Assembly (NCBI RefSeq): GCF_023028225.1
Contig: NZ_CP095482.1
Span: 1,488,001 to 1,552,000 of the forward strand
Source: Halorientalis litorea
GTDB lineage: Archaea > Halobacteriota > Halobacteria > Halobacteriales > Haloarculaceae
Direction of reading: 5' to 3'
DNA length: 64,000 bases
This document shows positions 15,899-24,591 of the stretch, piece after piece. Each line of letters begins with the position of its first letter. Position 1 is the stretch's first letter. The notes below the pieces were generated by a model. That model was not told where the DNA came from. It did no database searches and saw nothing but the letters and a program-made list of their open reading frames with translations. The position numbers and the translations under genes were made by a program.

Positions 15899-17038
15899 CT
15901 ACTGGAGGCGGTCGGCGATGATGTTCTTCTGAATCTCGCTGGTCCCCTCGTAGATTTTCGTGATGCGGGCGTCGCGGTAGTAGCGTTCGACCGGGTGGTC
16001 GGTGACGTAGCCCGCACCGCCGTGGACCTGAATCGCCTCGTCGGCCACGTCGACGGCGTGTTCGGAGGCGAACAGCTTGGCCATGCTGGCGAACTTCGCG
16101 GCGGTCTGGTCGCGGCCGGCCTCGACCGTACTCGCCGCGCGGTAGGTCAGCGACCGGGCGGCCTCGATGTTCGTCGCCATCTCGGCGAGTTTGTGTTCGA
16201 TGGCCTGGAACTCGCCTATCTTCTGCCCGAACTGTTCACGCTCGCCGGCGTAGTCCAGCGCGGCGTCCAGCGCGCCCTGTGCGGCACCGACGGCCTGTGC
16301 GGCGACGCTGGTCCGGCCCGACGCGAAGAAGTCCATCAGCTGATAGAACCCCTTGTCGACCTCGCCGATGACGTTGTCTTCCGGAACTCGCACGTCGTTC
16401 AGGAGGACCTCCGCGAGGTCCGAGGCGCGGATGCCGAGTTTGTTGTCGATTTTCTCGGTTTCGACGCCCTCGCTGTCCATCGGGACGAGGAACGCGGTGA
16501 CGCCGCCGTGGCCCTCGCCGGGGGAGGTCTTGGTCATACAGACGCCCACGTCGGCGACTGTCCCGTTGGTTATCCACATCTTGTTGCCGTTGATGACGTA
16601 CTCGTCACCGTCCTTCTCGGCGTATGTCTCGATGCCCGCGACGTTACTCCCGTGTGCGGGCTCGGAGATCATCGAACACGACGCCATGTTTCCGGCCGCG
16701 ATTTCCGGCAGATACTCCTCTTTCATCCACTCGTCGCCGTACTCGATAATCATGTCCGTCCCGAAGCCCGCGCTCCCGACGGCACTCCCGATACCCGGGT
16801 CGGCCCGCCACAACTGCTCGGTCACCAGCACCGACGACAACAGGTCCATCCCCGCCCCGCCGTACTCCTCGGGGATGTTGGGCGCGACGAAGTCGTACTC
16901 GGCCGCTTTGCGCCGTATCTCCTCCGGGTACTCCTTGTTCTCGTCGTGTTCGCGGGCGACCGGCTCTATCTCGTCCTCGCCGAACTCCCGAACGGCGTCC
17001 TGAATGGCACGGTGTTCGCTCGATAGCTGAAACGACAT
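15899..17038 (-). CDS. Acyl-CoA dehydrogenase
   Basis: 379-residue FAD enzyme catalysing alpha,beta-desaturation of acyl-CoA, passing electrons to ETF. Typical blocks: MSFQLSSEHRAIQDAVREFG, IPEEYGGAGMDLLSSVLVTE, MISEPAHGSNVAGIETYAEK, WITNGTVADVGVCM, VHGGAGYVTDHPVERYYRD, and the C-terminal ITKIYEGTSEIQKNIIADRL. The ATG at 17038 is preferred to the GTG at 17044; a TATA element at 17061-17070 sits at leaderless spacing. Substrate chain length not deducible. Complements the hydratase and dehydrogenase genes at 1-641, 3894-5090 and 9136-9912. Confidence 0.94.
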   Translation of the reverse strand: MSFQLSSEHRAIQDAVREFGEDEIEPVAREHDENKEYPEEIRRKAAEYDFVAPNIPEEYGGAGMDLLSSVLVTEQLWRADPGIGSAVGSAGFGTDMIIEYGDEWMKEEYLPEIAAGNMASCSMISEPAHGSNVAGIETYAEKDGDEYVINGNKMWITNGTVADVGVCMTKTSPGEGHGGVTAFLVPMDSEGVETEKIDNKLGIRASDLAEVLLNDVRVPEDNVIGEVDKGFYQLMDFFASGRTSVAAQAVGAAQGALDAALDYAGEREQFGQKIGEFQAIEHKLAEMATNIEAARSLTYRAASTVEAGRDQTAAKFASMAKLFASEHAVDVADEAIQVHGGAGYVTDHPVERYYRDARITKIYEGTSEIQKNIIADRLQ

Positions 17039-17060
17039 ACCCACCCTTCGGGCTGTTGTG

Positions 17061-17070
17061 TAAAATATAT
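17061..17070 (-). promoter_or_regulatory. TATA box of the acyl-CoA dehydrogenase
   Basis: ATATATTTTA on the minus strand, centred about 27 bases before the ATG at 17038. The surrounding 40 bases are clearly A+T-rich against the G+C-rich background. Confidence 0.5.
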
Positions 17071-17141
17071 TCTGGAATGAGCTGTACTGTGTTAAAATTA
17101 CGACGCCACCTGTGCCTGTATGTTAATGGCGCGTGGTACCG

Positions 17142-17759
17142 TCACTCACGACTCGGACGGGAAACCGACGGATACGACTGGGATTGGCCGGTCGAGTTGC
17201 GCGCGACGATTCGGGCGACTGTCCCCCGGCGGCCGTCCGCCCGCCGCTCGATACCCTCCTCGTAGTGCAGGACGGTGAGGTCCGCACACGCCCCGAGGAG
17301 TTCGTTCGCGCCGAACCGGTAGCGGTCGCCGCTCGGGCCGCTCTCCATCTCGTCGGTGGTCCGCAGGTGGTGTTCCACGAACAGCACGCCGCCGGGCGCG
17401 AGCGCCGCCTTCAGGTCCGGGAACCGGTCGACCGCCCGGTAGAAACTGACCGTCACGAGGTCGTACGTATCGGTCGGGAAGCAGTAGGTCGGCACGTCCG
17501 CCTGCACCCAGTTCACCCGGTCGGCGACACCCCGGTCGCGGGCGTTCTCGCGGGCGATTTCCAGCCCCGCGCGCGACTGGTCGAGCGCGTCCACTCGGTA
17601 GCCCTCCCCGGCGAGGAAGACGGCGTTGCGGCCCGTCCCGGTCGCTACGTCCAGTGCCCGACCACCGCCGAGTGCGCGCACGTATCGCACCAACAGCGGT
17701 GCCGGGTCCGGGTTCTGAGGATACTCGCCCGCGCGGAACCGCTCGTCCCACGTCGTCAT
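17142..17759 (-). CDS. Class I SAM-dependent methyltransferase
   Basis: 205 residues. Motif I is RALDVATGTGRNAVFLAGEG, motif II-like YRVDALDQSRAGLEIAREN, and motif IV-like YDLVTVSFYRAVDRFPDLKA, followed by LAPGGVLFVEHHL. The start at 17759 (MTTWDERFRAGEYPQNPDPA) matches the N-terminus of small tellurite-resistance TehB-like methyltransferases; the longer upstream frame is not used. Substrate unknown. Divergent from the old yellow enzyme gene. Confidence 0.87.
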   Translation of the reverse strand: MTTWDERFRAGEYPQNPDPAPLLVRYVRALGGGRALDVATGTGRNAVFLAGEGYRVDALDQSRAGLEIARENARDRGVADRVNWVQADVPTYCFPTDTYDLVTVSFYRAVDRFPDLKAALAPGGVLFVEHHLRTTDEMESGPSGDRYRFGANELLGACADLTVLHYEEGIERRADGRRGTVARIVARNSTGQSQSYPSVSRPSRE

Positions 17760-17871
17760 ATGGAGGCCTACGACCGGGGGGACCGTGAACTGTTCGGCGG
17801 TTTCACGGCCGGTAGCGGCCTGTTTCGCCGGGACCACGGGTCCCTTGACCCGCTATCTCCTGCGTCTCACG

Positions 17872-18969
17872 ATGACAGCCGACCTCTTTACCCCCCTGTC
17901 GCTCCGCGAGACGGAGGTTCCGAACCGCGTGATGGTTTCCCCGATGTGCCAGTACTCCTGTGACGCCCGTGACGGCGTGGCGACCGACTGGCACTTCCAG
18001 CACCTCGCCAGCCGTGCCGTCGGCGGTGCCGGACTCGTGATGGCCGAGGCTACCGCCGTCGAACCCCGTGGCCGCATCTCGCCCGAGGACCTCGGCATCT
18101 GGAGTGACGACCACGTGCCGCCGCTGGCCGACATCGCCGCGTTCGTCCGCGAGCAGGGCAGCGTCCCCGCCATCCAACTCGCCCACGCCGGGCGAAAGGC
18201 CTCGACTGCCCGCCCGTGGGAGGGCCGCGACCCGCTCCAGTCCGACGAGGGCGGGTGGACCGCCGTCGGTCCGACCGACGACCCGTATCCCTACGACGGC
18301 GACGCGCCGCCGACGCGCGCGCTCTCGCCGGCCGACATCGCCGACGTGACCGAGGCGTTCGCCGACGCCGCCCGCCGCGCCCGTGAGGCCGGGTTCGAGG
18401 TGGCAGAGGTCCACGCCGCCCACGGGTACCTCCTCCACGAGTTCCTCTCGCCGGTGACGAACACCCGCGACGACGAGTACGGCGGCGACTTCGAGAGCCG
18501 AATCCGGTTCCCGCTCGAAGTCGTCGACGCGGTTCGGTCGGTGTGGCCCGAGGACAGGCCGGTCTTCCTGCGTATCTCCGCGACGGACTGGCTCCCGGAC
18601 CGCGAGTCCTGGACCGTCGCCCAGTCCATCCGGTTCGCCGACCGGGCGGCCGACCACGGCGTCGACCTCGTGGACGTGAGCGGCGGGGGCATCCACCCCG
18701 ACCAACAACTCCCCGACGCGGGCCCGGGGTATCAGGTCGACTACGGCCACCGCGTGACCGACGGCGTCGAGCGCGATATCGCGGTGGGGGCCGTCGGCGG
18801 CATCACCACCCCCGAACAGGCCGACGAACTGGTCCGCAACGGCCGCGCCGACCTCGCCGTCATCGGCCGCGAACACCTCCGCGACCCCTACTTTACGCTC
18901 CACGCCGCCCGCAAACTCGGCCGCGAGGACGCCGTCGACGTGCCGCCCCAGTACCACCGGGCGTTCTGA
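17872..18969 (+). CDS. Old yellow enzyme family NADH:flavin oxidoreductase (YqjM-like)
   Basis: 365-residue FMN TIM barrel. Begins MTADLFTPLSLRETEVPNRV and continues MVSPMCQYSC, where the Cys matches the flavin-tuning Cys of YqjM-type enzymes. Other blocks: IQLAHAGRKAS, EVHAAHGYLLHEFLSPVTN, TRDDEYGGDFESRIRFPLEV, and IGREHLRDPYFTLHAAR. Expected to reduce activated C=C bonds of enones or help in xenobiotic or oxidative-stress responses. Soluble; substrate unknown. Confidence 0.92.
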   Translation: MTADLFTPLSLRETEVPNRVMVSPMCQYSCDARDGVATDWHFQHLASRAVGGAGLVMAEATAVEPRGRISPEDLGIWSDDHVPPLADIAAFVREQGSVPAIQLAHAGRKASTARPWEGRDPLQSDEGGWTAVGPTDDPYPYDGDAPPTRALSPADIADVTEAFADAARRAREAGFEVAEVHAAHGYLLHEFLSPVTNTRDDEYGGDFESRIRFPLEVVDAVRSVWPEDRPVFLRISATDWLPDRESWTVAQSIRFADRAADHGVDLVDVSGGGIHPDQQLPDAGPGYQVDYGHRVTDGVERDIAVGAVGGITTPEQADELVRNGRADLAVIGREHLRDPYFTLHAARKLGREDAVDVPPQYHRAF

Positions 18970-18975
18970 GCCGCG

Positions 18976-19308
18976 TCAGTGGGCCGCCATGTCCGAGACG
19001 ACGTTGACGCAGTAGACGCCAGCGAGGATGAGGCCGATGCCGACGAGGGCGGCCGCGTCGAGTTGCTCGTCGAAGACGACGACGCCGATTGCGGCGATAC
19101 CGACGATACCGAGGGCGGCCCACGTCCCGTAGACGAGGCCGACCGGCAGGTCCTCGAGTGCCAGCGAGACGAGGTAGAACGCCGCGCCGTAGCCGAGGAG
19201 GACCCCGACGCTCGGGAGCGGTCGCGAGAACCCCTCCGAGAGCTTCAGGGCGGTGGTACCGAGCACTTCCGAGACGATAGCCATCCCGAGGAGGGCATAC
19301 GGGTTCAC
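18976..19308 (-). CDS. SMR-family small multidrug/guanidinium exporter
   Basis: 110-residue four-helix membrane protein of typical SMR length. I chose the GTG at 19308 (VNPYALLGMAIVSEVLGTTA), because the longer upstream frame is polar. The essential membrane Glu is in helix 1 (AIVSEVLGTTALK). Helix 3 contains GLVYGTWAALGIVG, the family pattern with Trp and Gly residues. Works as an antiparallel homodimer exchanging cations for protons. Only one copy is seen here, so a homodimer is likely rather than a paired heterodimer. Confidence 0.9.
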   Translation of the reverse strand: MNPYALLGMAIVSEVLGTTALKLSEGFSRPLPSVGVLLGYGAAFYLVSLALEDLPVGLVYGTWAALGIVGIAAIGVVVFDEQLDAAALVGIGLILAGVYCVNVVSDMAAH

Positions 19309-19348
19309 GCCCGGGTGACCGCCCGCCGAGACAATAGCTGTTCTGTCC

Positions 19349-20254
19349 TCACGCCTCGCGTGCGAACACGCCGTCGTCGCGGTAGTCGACCCGTACCCCG
19401 CCCTCGTCTGCGAGGTGGTCGAGGTACTCACAGGCGACCTGTGTGAGGAAGTGGAGCGTCGCGTCAGTCGCCCCGAACACCTCGCGGGCGATGGTCCCTG
19501 CCGTAGCCGCGCCGTCGCTCTCGGTCACGACTGCCCGAACGGCCGCCACGGTACGGTCCGCCTTCTCGATGGCGTCGGCGATTCGCCGCTCGGCGTCGTC
19601 CCACACCTCGCCGTGGCCAGGCACCAGTACGGCCGGGTCGCGGTCACGAACGCGGCGGAGCGAGTCACCGTACGCCCCGATGTCACAGTGAAGCGGTCCG
19701 TACATGAAGTAGCCGTTCGTGGAGACGAGGTCGGCCGAGAACAGCGTGTCCGAATCGTCGTGATACAGCCCCATCTGCTGTGCGGAGTGGCCGGGGACGT
19801 GGACCACCTCACAGTCGTAGCCGCCGAGCCGAACGGTGTCGCCGTCCCCGACCACGCGGTCGATATCGATTGCGTCCTCGGCGTAGTCGTCGAGGGGGAA
19901 GTACGAGTCGAAGACTGCCGTGCTGTCCGTGTCGAGGCCCGCCGTCCGGGTTCGCATCTCGTCGCGGGCCGCCCGGAGGTAGTCGGCGTAGTCGCGGAGG
20001 ATAGCCGGGACGCCCTCGAAGACGGTGTGGGGCAGGTCGGCAAGTTCGGGGACGGTCTGACTGCCGCCGACGTGGTCGACGTGGGGGTGGGTGAGGACGA
20101 CGCGGTCGACCCCCGCCAGCGCGCCGCCGTCGAGGGCGTCGGCGACGGCGGCACGGTTGCGCACGTGGCCGGTGTCGAGTAGCGTGTCCCCGACGCGGTA
20201 GACGTTGACCGTCCCGTAGAGCGGTTGGTCGAAGACGTGTCGCTCGTAGTCCAT
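19349..20254 (-). CDS. Metallo-beta-lactamase-fold hydrolase
   Basis: 301 residues. The metal motif is LTHPHVDHVGG; later ligands are in VPGHSAQQMGL, LFSADLVSTNGY and VPGHGEV. This resembles the glyoxalase-II/RNase Z superfamily hydrolases and arylsulfatase-like members with a long C-terminal helical region (ATAGTIAREVFGATDATLHF and onward). Cytoplasmic. Reaction uncertain; lactonase or thioesterase activity is plausible. Confidence 0.85.
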   Translation of the reverse strand: MDYERHVFDQPLYGTVNVYRVGDTLLDTGHVRNRAAVADALDGGALAGVDRVVLTHPHVDHVGGSQTVPELADLPHTVFEGVPAILRDYADYLRAARDEMRTRTAGLDTDSTAVFDSYFPLDDYAEDAIDIDRVVGDGDTVRLGGYDCEVVHVPGHSAQQMGLYHDDSDTLFSADLVSTNGYFMYGPLHCDIGAYGDSLRRVRDRDPAVLVPGHGEVWDDAERRIADAIEKADRTVAAVRAVVTESDGAATAGTIAREVFGATDATLHFLTQVACEYLDHLADEGGVRVDYRDDGVFAREA

Positions 20255-20293
20255 GCCGTCGCTTCGAGGGCCGCGAGGAAAGGCTGTCGCCCG

Positions 20294-21412
20294 TCAGCGG
20301 TCGGCGGCGGCCACCTCGGCGGTTTCGCCTGCCCCCTCGACGGCCCGCCGGAGTCGCTCGCGGACGGCCGGGACGACGGTCGCATCCAGCGAGTACGGTC
20401 CGGCTCCCGTCACCATGATGGCCGAGGAGAGGCCGAACAGCGTGACGTGGGCCAGCACCGGGTCGTCGGGGAGGCCGAACAGCGTGGCGGTGAACAGGAC
20501 GAACGCGGCGACGGCCGCGCCGCGCGTGAACAGGCCCGCCAACAGCAGACAGCCGACGGCGACTTCGCCGAGTCCCGCGGCGAACACCCACATCTCGGGA
20601 CTGACGGGGACGACGCTCGTCAGGTCGTACTTGGCGACGACGGTGAGCGACGCGCCCGGCTGGAGCCACTTCTGGGTCACGCCCAGCCAGACGAAGTTGA
20701 ACCCCACCGCCGCACGGAGGAACAGCGGCGCGAACCCCTTCGTCAGGCCCACCCGCTGGATTGCTCGCTGGCCGAGGTTGTGGTATGGCCGCACGCGGCT
20801 GAACAGCGTCCCGTCGGTGACCGCCAGCCGGCGGAGCAGGCCGTCGGCACTCGGTTGTCCGCTCCCGAGGACGAGAATCCCCAGAAAACCCGCGATGTAC
20901 TCGCTGGCCAGCAACATGTCCGCGCCGTAGACGGCGAGGCCCCCCACGTACGCCGCCACCCCGACGACGGCGGCCCCGCGACTGGCCAGCCCGAACAGCA
21001 GGAGAAAGCCCAGTCCGACCTGCAGGACCCGCGCCTCGACGCCGACGTTCGGCGTGAAGAAGTAGCCAGCGAACCCGGCCCCCACGAGCGGGAGGCCGAC
21101 CGAGAGCCGGAGCATCCACGGGAGATACGGCTGGTAGGAGGCGAGCGTCCGCCACATGACCTCGATGTCCGGGACCCGCGGCGCGAACGCGAGGTACGCC
21201 ACGACTGCCGCCGCCAGTCCGACCCCACCGCCGACGAGCAGGGCGACGTTCACCGGCTCCCCGAACACGCTCGCGGCGAGTTCCGCGGGCGATACGTCCC
21301 CGCCAGACCCGTCGGTCACGTAATCCACGTGGGCCGTCGCCGGACGGACGGCGACGGCGAGGAGGACCGCGAACACCGCGCCGCGAAGCCCGCGTCGAAT
21401 CATATTGTTCAT
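20294..21412 (-). CDS. DoxX-like polytopic membrane protein
   Basis: About 372 residues with an N-terminal signal/anchor (MNNMIRRGLRGAVFAVLLAV) followed by roughly nine hydrophobic segments. The C-terminal part has the DoxX pattern FLRAAVGFNFVWLGVTQKWL and GLGEVAVGCLLLAGLFTRGAA, the arrangement of haloarchaeal DoxX-family proteins. ATGs at 21412 and 21403 are both possible; A+T-rich DNA around 21427-21433 gives a TATA-like element near leaderless spacing. Role unknown; DoxX proteins elsewhere belong to quinone-linked or thiosulfate-oxidising and stress systems. Confidence 0.8.
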   Translation of the reverse strand: MNNMIRRGLRGAVFAVLLAVAVRPATAHVDYVTDGSGGDVSPAELAASVFGEPVNVALLVGGGVGLAAAVVAYLAFAPRVPDIEVMWRTLASYQPYLPWMLRLSVGLPLVGAGFAGYFFTPNVGVEARVLQVGLGFLLLFGLASRGAAVVGVAAYVGGLAVYGADMLLASEYIAGFLGILVLGSGQPSADGLLRRLAVTDGTLFSRVRPYHNLGQRAIQRVGLTKGFAPLFLRAAVGFNFVWLGVTQKWLQPGASLTVVAKYDLTSVVPVSPEMWVFAAGLGEVAVGCLLLAGLFTRGAAVAAFVLFTATLFGLPDDPVLAHVTLFGLSSAIMVTGAGPYSLDATVVPAVRERLRRAVEGAGETAEVAAADR

Positions 21413-21518
21413 TATTGGATGTGTAGATTTAAGCGCGCGGATTCGATACGTCGCCGCTCGATTCGCCCGCCAGAGGCCACCCGAACGCTCATCCCCCGGC
21501 CGTCCGTGTGAGTGTCGT

Positions 21519-22529
21519 ATGGCTCCCGACACGACCTGCCAGTGGGTCCTCGACAGCAGACCGACCGGCGAACCGACGATGGAGAACTTCGAACTCACCG
21601 AATCGCCCGTCCCCGACCCGGGGCCGCGCGAGGTGGTCGTTGAGACGCGGTACCTCTCGGTGGACCCGTACATGCGCGGCCGGATGCGCGACGCCGAATC
21701 CTACGCCGACCCGTGGGACGTTGGGCAGGTGATGGAGGCGCGCGTCGTCGGCGACGTACTGGAGTCGAACCACCCCGACTTCGCGGCGGGCGACGTGGTA
21801 CAGGGCAACTTGGAGTGGGCCGAGTACAGCGTCGCCGACGGCGACGACCTGCGGTCCGTCGACCCCGAGTTGGGGCCGCTCTCGACAGCGTTGGGTGTCC
21901 TCGGGATGCCCGGCCGGACGGCCTACTTCGGCACGTTCGACGTGGCCGAGCCGAAACCGGGCGACACGATGCTCGTCTCGGCCGCCGCGGGGGCTGTCGG
22001 GTCCGTCGTCGGCCAGTTGGGCAAACTCGCGGGTGCGCGCGTGGTCGGCGTCGCCGGTGCCGACGAGAAGACCGACTGGCTGACCGGCGAACTGGGGTTC
22101 GACGACGCCATCAACTACGCGACGGCCGACGACCTGTCGGCGGCCGTCGGGGACGCGTGTCCCGACGGCGTGGACGTGTACTTCGACAACGTGGGCGGCC
22201 CGATAACCGACGCCGCCTTCGACCACCTGAACGTCCGCGCTCGCGTCGCCATCTGTGGCCAGATTTCGCTGTACAACGCCGTCGAGCAACCCGTCGGCCC
22301 GCGGAAACTCCCGAAACTCATCCAGACCCGCGCCCGTGTCGAGGGGTTGCTCGTCCGGGACTACACCGACCGCTACCGCGAGGCCACCGAACGCCTCGCC
22401 GGGTGGGTCGACGCGGGCGACGTGCAGTACCGCGAGACGGTGACGGAGGGCTTCGAGGCCATCCCCGAGGCGTTCCTCGGCCTGTTCGAGGGTGTCAACG
22501 TCGGCAAGCAACTGGTCCGATTGGACTGA
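21519..22529 (+). CDS. NADP-dependent oxidoreductase (leukotriene B4 12-hydroxydehydrogenase/curcumin reductase type)
   Basis: 336-residue zinc-free MDR enzyme. Recognisable blocks: YLSVDPYMRGRMRDAESYAD, GMPGRTAYFGTFDVAEPKPG, VSAAAGAVGSVVGQLGKLAG (NADPH loop), and VDVYFDNVGGPITDAAFDHL followed by RVAICGQISLYN. The ending ENVGKQLV-like FEGVNVGKQLVRL is a family signature. Reduces alpha,beta-unsaturated ketones or aldehydes with NADPH. Divergent from the DoxX gene. Confidence 0.92.
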   Translation: MAPDTTCQWVLDSRPTGEPTMENFELTESPVPDPGPREVVVETRYLSVDPYMRGRMRDAESYADPWDVGQVMEARVVGDVLESNHPDFAAGDVVQGNLEWAEYSVADGDDLRSVDPELGPLSTALGVLGMPGRTAYFGTFDVAEPKPGDTMLVSAAAGAVGSVVGQLGKLAGARVVGVAGADEKTDWLTGELGFDDAINYATADDLSAAVGDACPDGVDVYFDNVGGPITDAAFDHLNVRARVAICGQISLYNAVEQPVGPRKLPKLIQTRARVEGLLVRDYTDRYREATERLAGWVDAGDVQYRETVTEGFEAIPEAFLGLFEGVNVGKQLVRLD

Positions 22530-22559
22530 CCACGCGACGCCGAGGGCGGCGTTCCCCGA

Positions 22560-23327
22560 CTACCTCCCGGGCGCGGTGGCAGTCGTGTACGTCACCTCGC
22601 CGTCGGTGACCGTCGCGACGGTCCACGCCCGAGCGAGTGCGCGGTTCTCCCGCACGTGGTGTTCGGGCACGAGCGGGAGCGGCACCGGCCGGTAGGCGTT
22701 CGCCTTCATCGCCGCGACACCCGCGTAGCGGCCGACGTCCCGCTGACGGTCGTACACGTGGACGCGCTTGTCCCCCTCGCGTTCGTACCGGTACGGGAAC
22801 GCGTCGGCCGTCGGGCCGGGACACGTCAGGGCCGCAACCGAGTCGAAGGCTGCGACGGCCTCCCCCTCGGTTTCGAGGAGCAGGCGCGGCGCGTCGGTTC
22901 CTCCGTCGGTGAGGGTCCCGTCTGCGGGTTCTTCGCGCCACGTCAGGCTGCCGTCGGTCCGAACGGCCGCATAGCCACCGTCCTGCAGGAGAATGCGGTC
23001 GGGAACCGTGTAGAACTCCCGGTGCCCGTCGTGTTCGGCCGCGAGGAGGAACGGCTGTTCGAGTACCGACGTGGCGCGGTGCCCGGTTCGGTCGTCCGCC
23101 ACGAACAGTACCGCCTGCTCCTTCGACGCCGCTCCCGCGAGATACGAGGCGAGCGTCAGCGGACTCGGCCGAGAGATGGGTTCGACGGCGAGCGGGCGGT
23201 CCGTGACTGCACCGGGTGCCTCCCCGCCTGCCGCGACTGCCACCGGGCCGTCGCCGTCGAGTCTCGTCACGTCGTACCCGCGCTCGTTTAGGTCGGCGAG
23301 TACTGCATCGGTGTCTGTTCGGCTCAC
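22560..23327 (-). CDS. Uncharacterised haloarchaeal protein, 255 aa
   Basis: Soluble protein, no family recognised. From the GTG at 23327 it begins VSRTDTDAVLADLNERGYDV; an in-frame ATG 60 bases upstream is an alternative. The region around residues 50-140 alternates strands and loops (SKEQAVLFVADDRTGHRATS, REFYTVPDRILLQDGGYAAV), perhaps a beta-rich domain. A conserved-looking segment PYRYEREGDKRVHVYDRQRD precedes a C-terminal helix-strand unit. No metal-binding motif or signal peptide. Tail-to-tail with the NADP-dependent oxidoreductase gene. Confidence 0.7.
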   Translation of the reverse strand: MSRTDTDAVLADLNERGYDVTRLDGDGPVAVAAGGEAPGAVTDRPLAVEPISRPSPLTLASYLAGAASKEQAVLFVADDRTGHRATSVLEQPFLLAAEHDGHREFYTVPDRILLQDGGYAAVRTDGSLTWREEPADGTLTDGGTDAPRLLLETEGEAVAAFDSVAALTCPGPTADAFPYRYEREGDKRVHVYDRQRDVGRYAGVAAMKANAYRPVPLPLVPEHHVRENRALARAWTVATVTDGEVTYTTATAPGR

Positions 23328-23451
23328 ACGACTTCTTCGGGTCCGAACGGTATGAACGCACGGCTGGACCGACCGACTGCGGGCCACGACCCGTCGAAAC
23401 CGGGCGACAGCACGCGAACAGGTTTTACGGCTCGCGCCCGTACAGTAGCTA

Positions 23452-24567
23452 ATGTCGCCGCGGACGGCAGTCCCGGCGGACCTCCCCGACCCGGAGTCGC
23501 TGACCGACGTGTTCCACGTCTACGAGGTGGAAGTCGAGGACGGGGACGTTCGCTACTACGGCGAACCGCTCGGCACCCAAGAGACGGTTGTCCGGGACCT
23601 CGCACCGCGCTTTCGCAACCGCGGGTACCGCCTCCGCATGAGTTACGAGACGGGCGAACACGTCCTCGTCGCCACGGAGCGGTCGACGAGCGTCGACGGG
23701 GTGCCGTGGCTCAACGTGGTCCTCTTCTTCGCAACCGTCGGGACCACCCTGTTCGCCGGAGCACAGTGGTACGGCTTCCCACTCCGCTCGGACCCGCTCT
23801 CGGTCCTCGCCGCGTGGCCGTTCGCCGCCTCCGTGCTGGGTGTGCTGGCGGTCCACGAACTCGGCCACTACGCGTTCAGTCGCTACCACCGCGTCGAGGC
23901 GACCCTGCCGTACTTCATCCCGCTCCCGAACCCGCTCGGGACGCTCGGGGCCGTCATCCGCATGAACGACCACATCCCGAGCCGGACGGCACTGTTCGAC
24001 ATCGGTGTCGCCGGGCCGCTGGCCGGACTCGGTGCGACAGTCGTCGTCACCGCCATCGGCGTCTCGCTGCCGCCCGTCGATACCGCCACTGTCGCCGGGA
24101 CGACGGTGGCGACCCGGTTGGAACTGGGCTACCCACTGTTGATTCAGGTCATCGCGGCCGCGCTCGGCCAACCGCTCCAGTACAGCGACCCGTCGCTGAC
24201 GGTCAACCCCGTCGTCGTCGGCGGATGGGTCGGCGCGTTCGTCACCTTCCTCAACCTCCTGCCGGTCGGCCAACTGGATGGCGCGCACGTCGCACGCGCG
24301 CTATTCGGGGACGCCATCGAGTACGTCCAGTGGGCCGTGCCCACCGCGCTCTTCTCGCTCGCGGCCTACTTGTTCCTGTTCGAGGACGGCCGCGCGGCGA
24401 CTATCTGGCTCCTGTGGGGCGTCATCGCGCTGGTGTTCGGGCGCGTCGGCAGCGCGCGCCCCCTCGACGAGTCGCCCGTGGACCGCCGCCGACAGGCCGT
24501 CGGCCTGCTGACGTTGGTGCTGGGCGTCCTCTGTTTCACGCCGATGCCGATTATCGTCACGCCCTGA
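23452..24567 (+). CDS. Site-2 protease family (M50) intramembrane metalloprotease
   Basis: 371 residues. The N-terminal ~80 residues are soluble. The zinc motif HELGH (H135-E136-L-G-H139) lies in a membrane helix (SVLGVLAVHELGHYAFSRYH), and the third ligand Asp is in FLNLLPVGQLDGAHVARALF. About seven hydrophobic segments. Resembles haloarchaeal and plant EGY-type S2P proteins. Likely cleaves membrane-anchored regulators; substrate unknown. The start at 23452 follows an A-rich stretch. Confidence 0.92.
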   Translation: MSPRTAVPADLPDPESLTDVFHVYEVEVEDGDVRYYGEPLGTQETVVRDLAPRFRNRGYRLRMSYETGEHVLVATERSTSVDGVPWLNVVLFFATVGTTLFAGAQWYGFPLRSDPLSVLAAWPFAASVLGVLAVHELGHYAFSRYHRVEATLPYFIPLPNPLGTLGAVIRMNDHIPSRTALFDIGVAGPLAGLGATVVVTAIGVSLPPVDTATVAGTTVATRLELGYPLLIQVIAAALGQPLQYSDPSLTVNPVVVGGWVGAFVTFLNLLPVGQLDGAHVARALFGDAIEYVQWAVPTALFSLAAYLFLFEDGRAATIWLLWGVIALVFGRVGSARPLDESPVDRRRQAVGLLTLVLGVLCFTPMPIIVTP

Positions 24568-24591
24568 ACGGAACTGGTGGGTGGGCTGTCC

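Noticed and set aside
17056-17265. 69-codon plus-strand frame between acyl-CoA dehydrogenase and methyltransferase
   Set aside because: Covers a promoter and the end of the methyltransferase; composition is not haloarchaeal coding-like.
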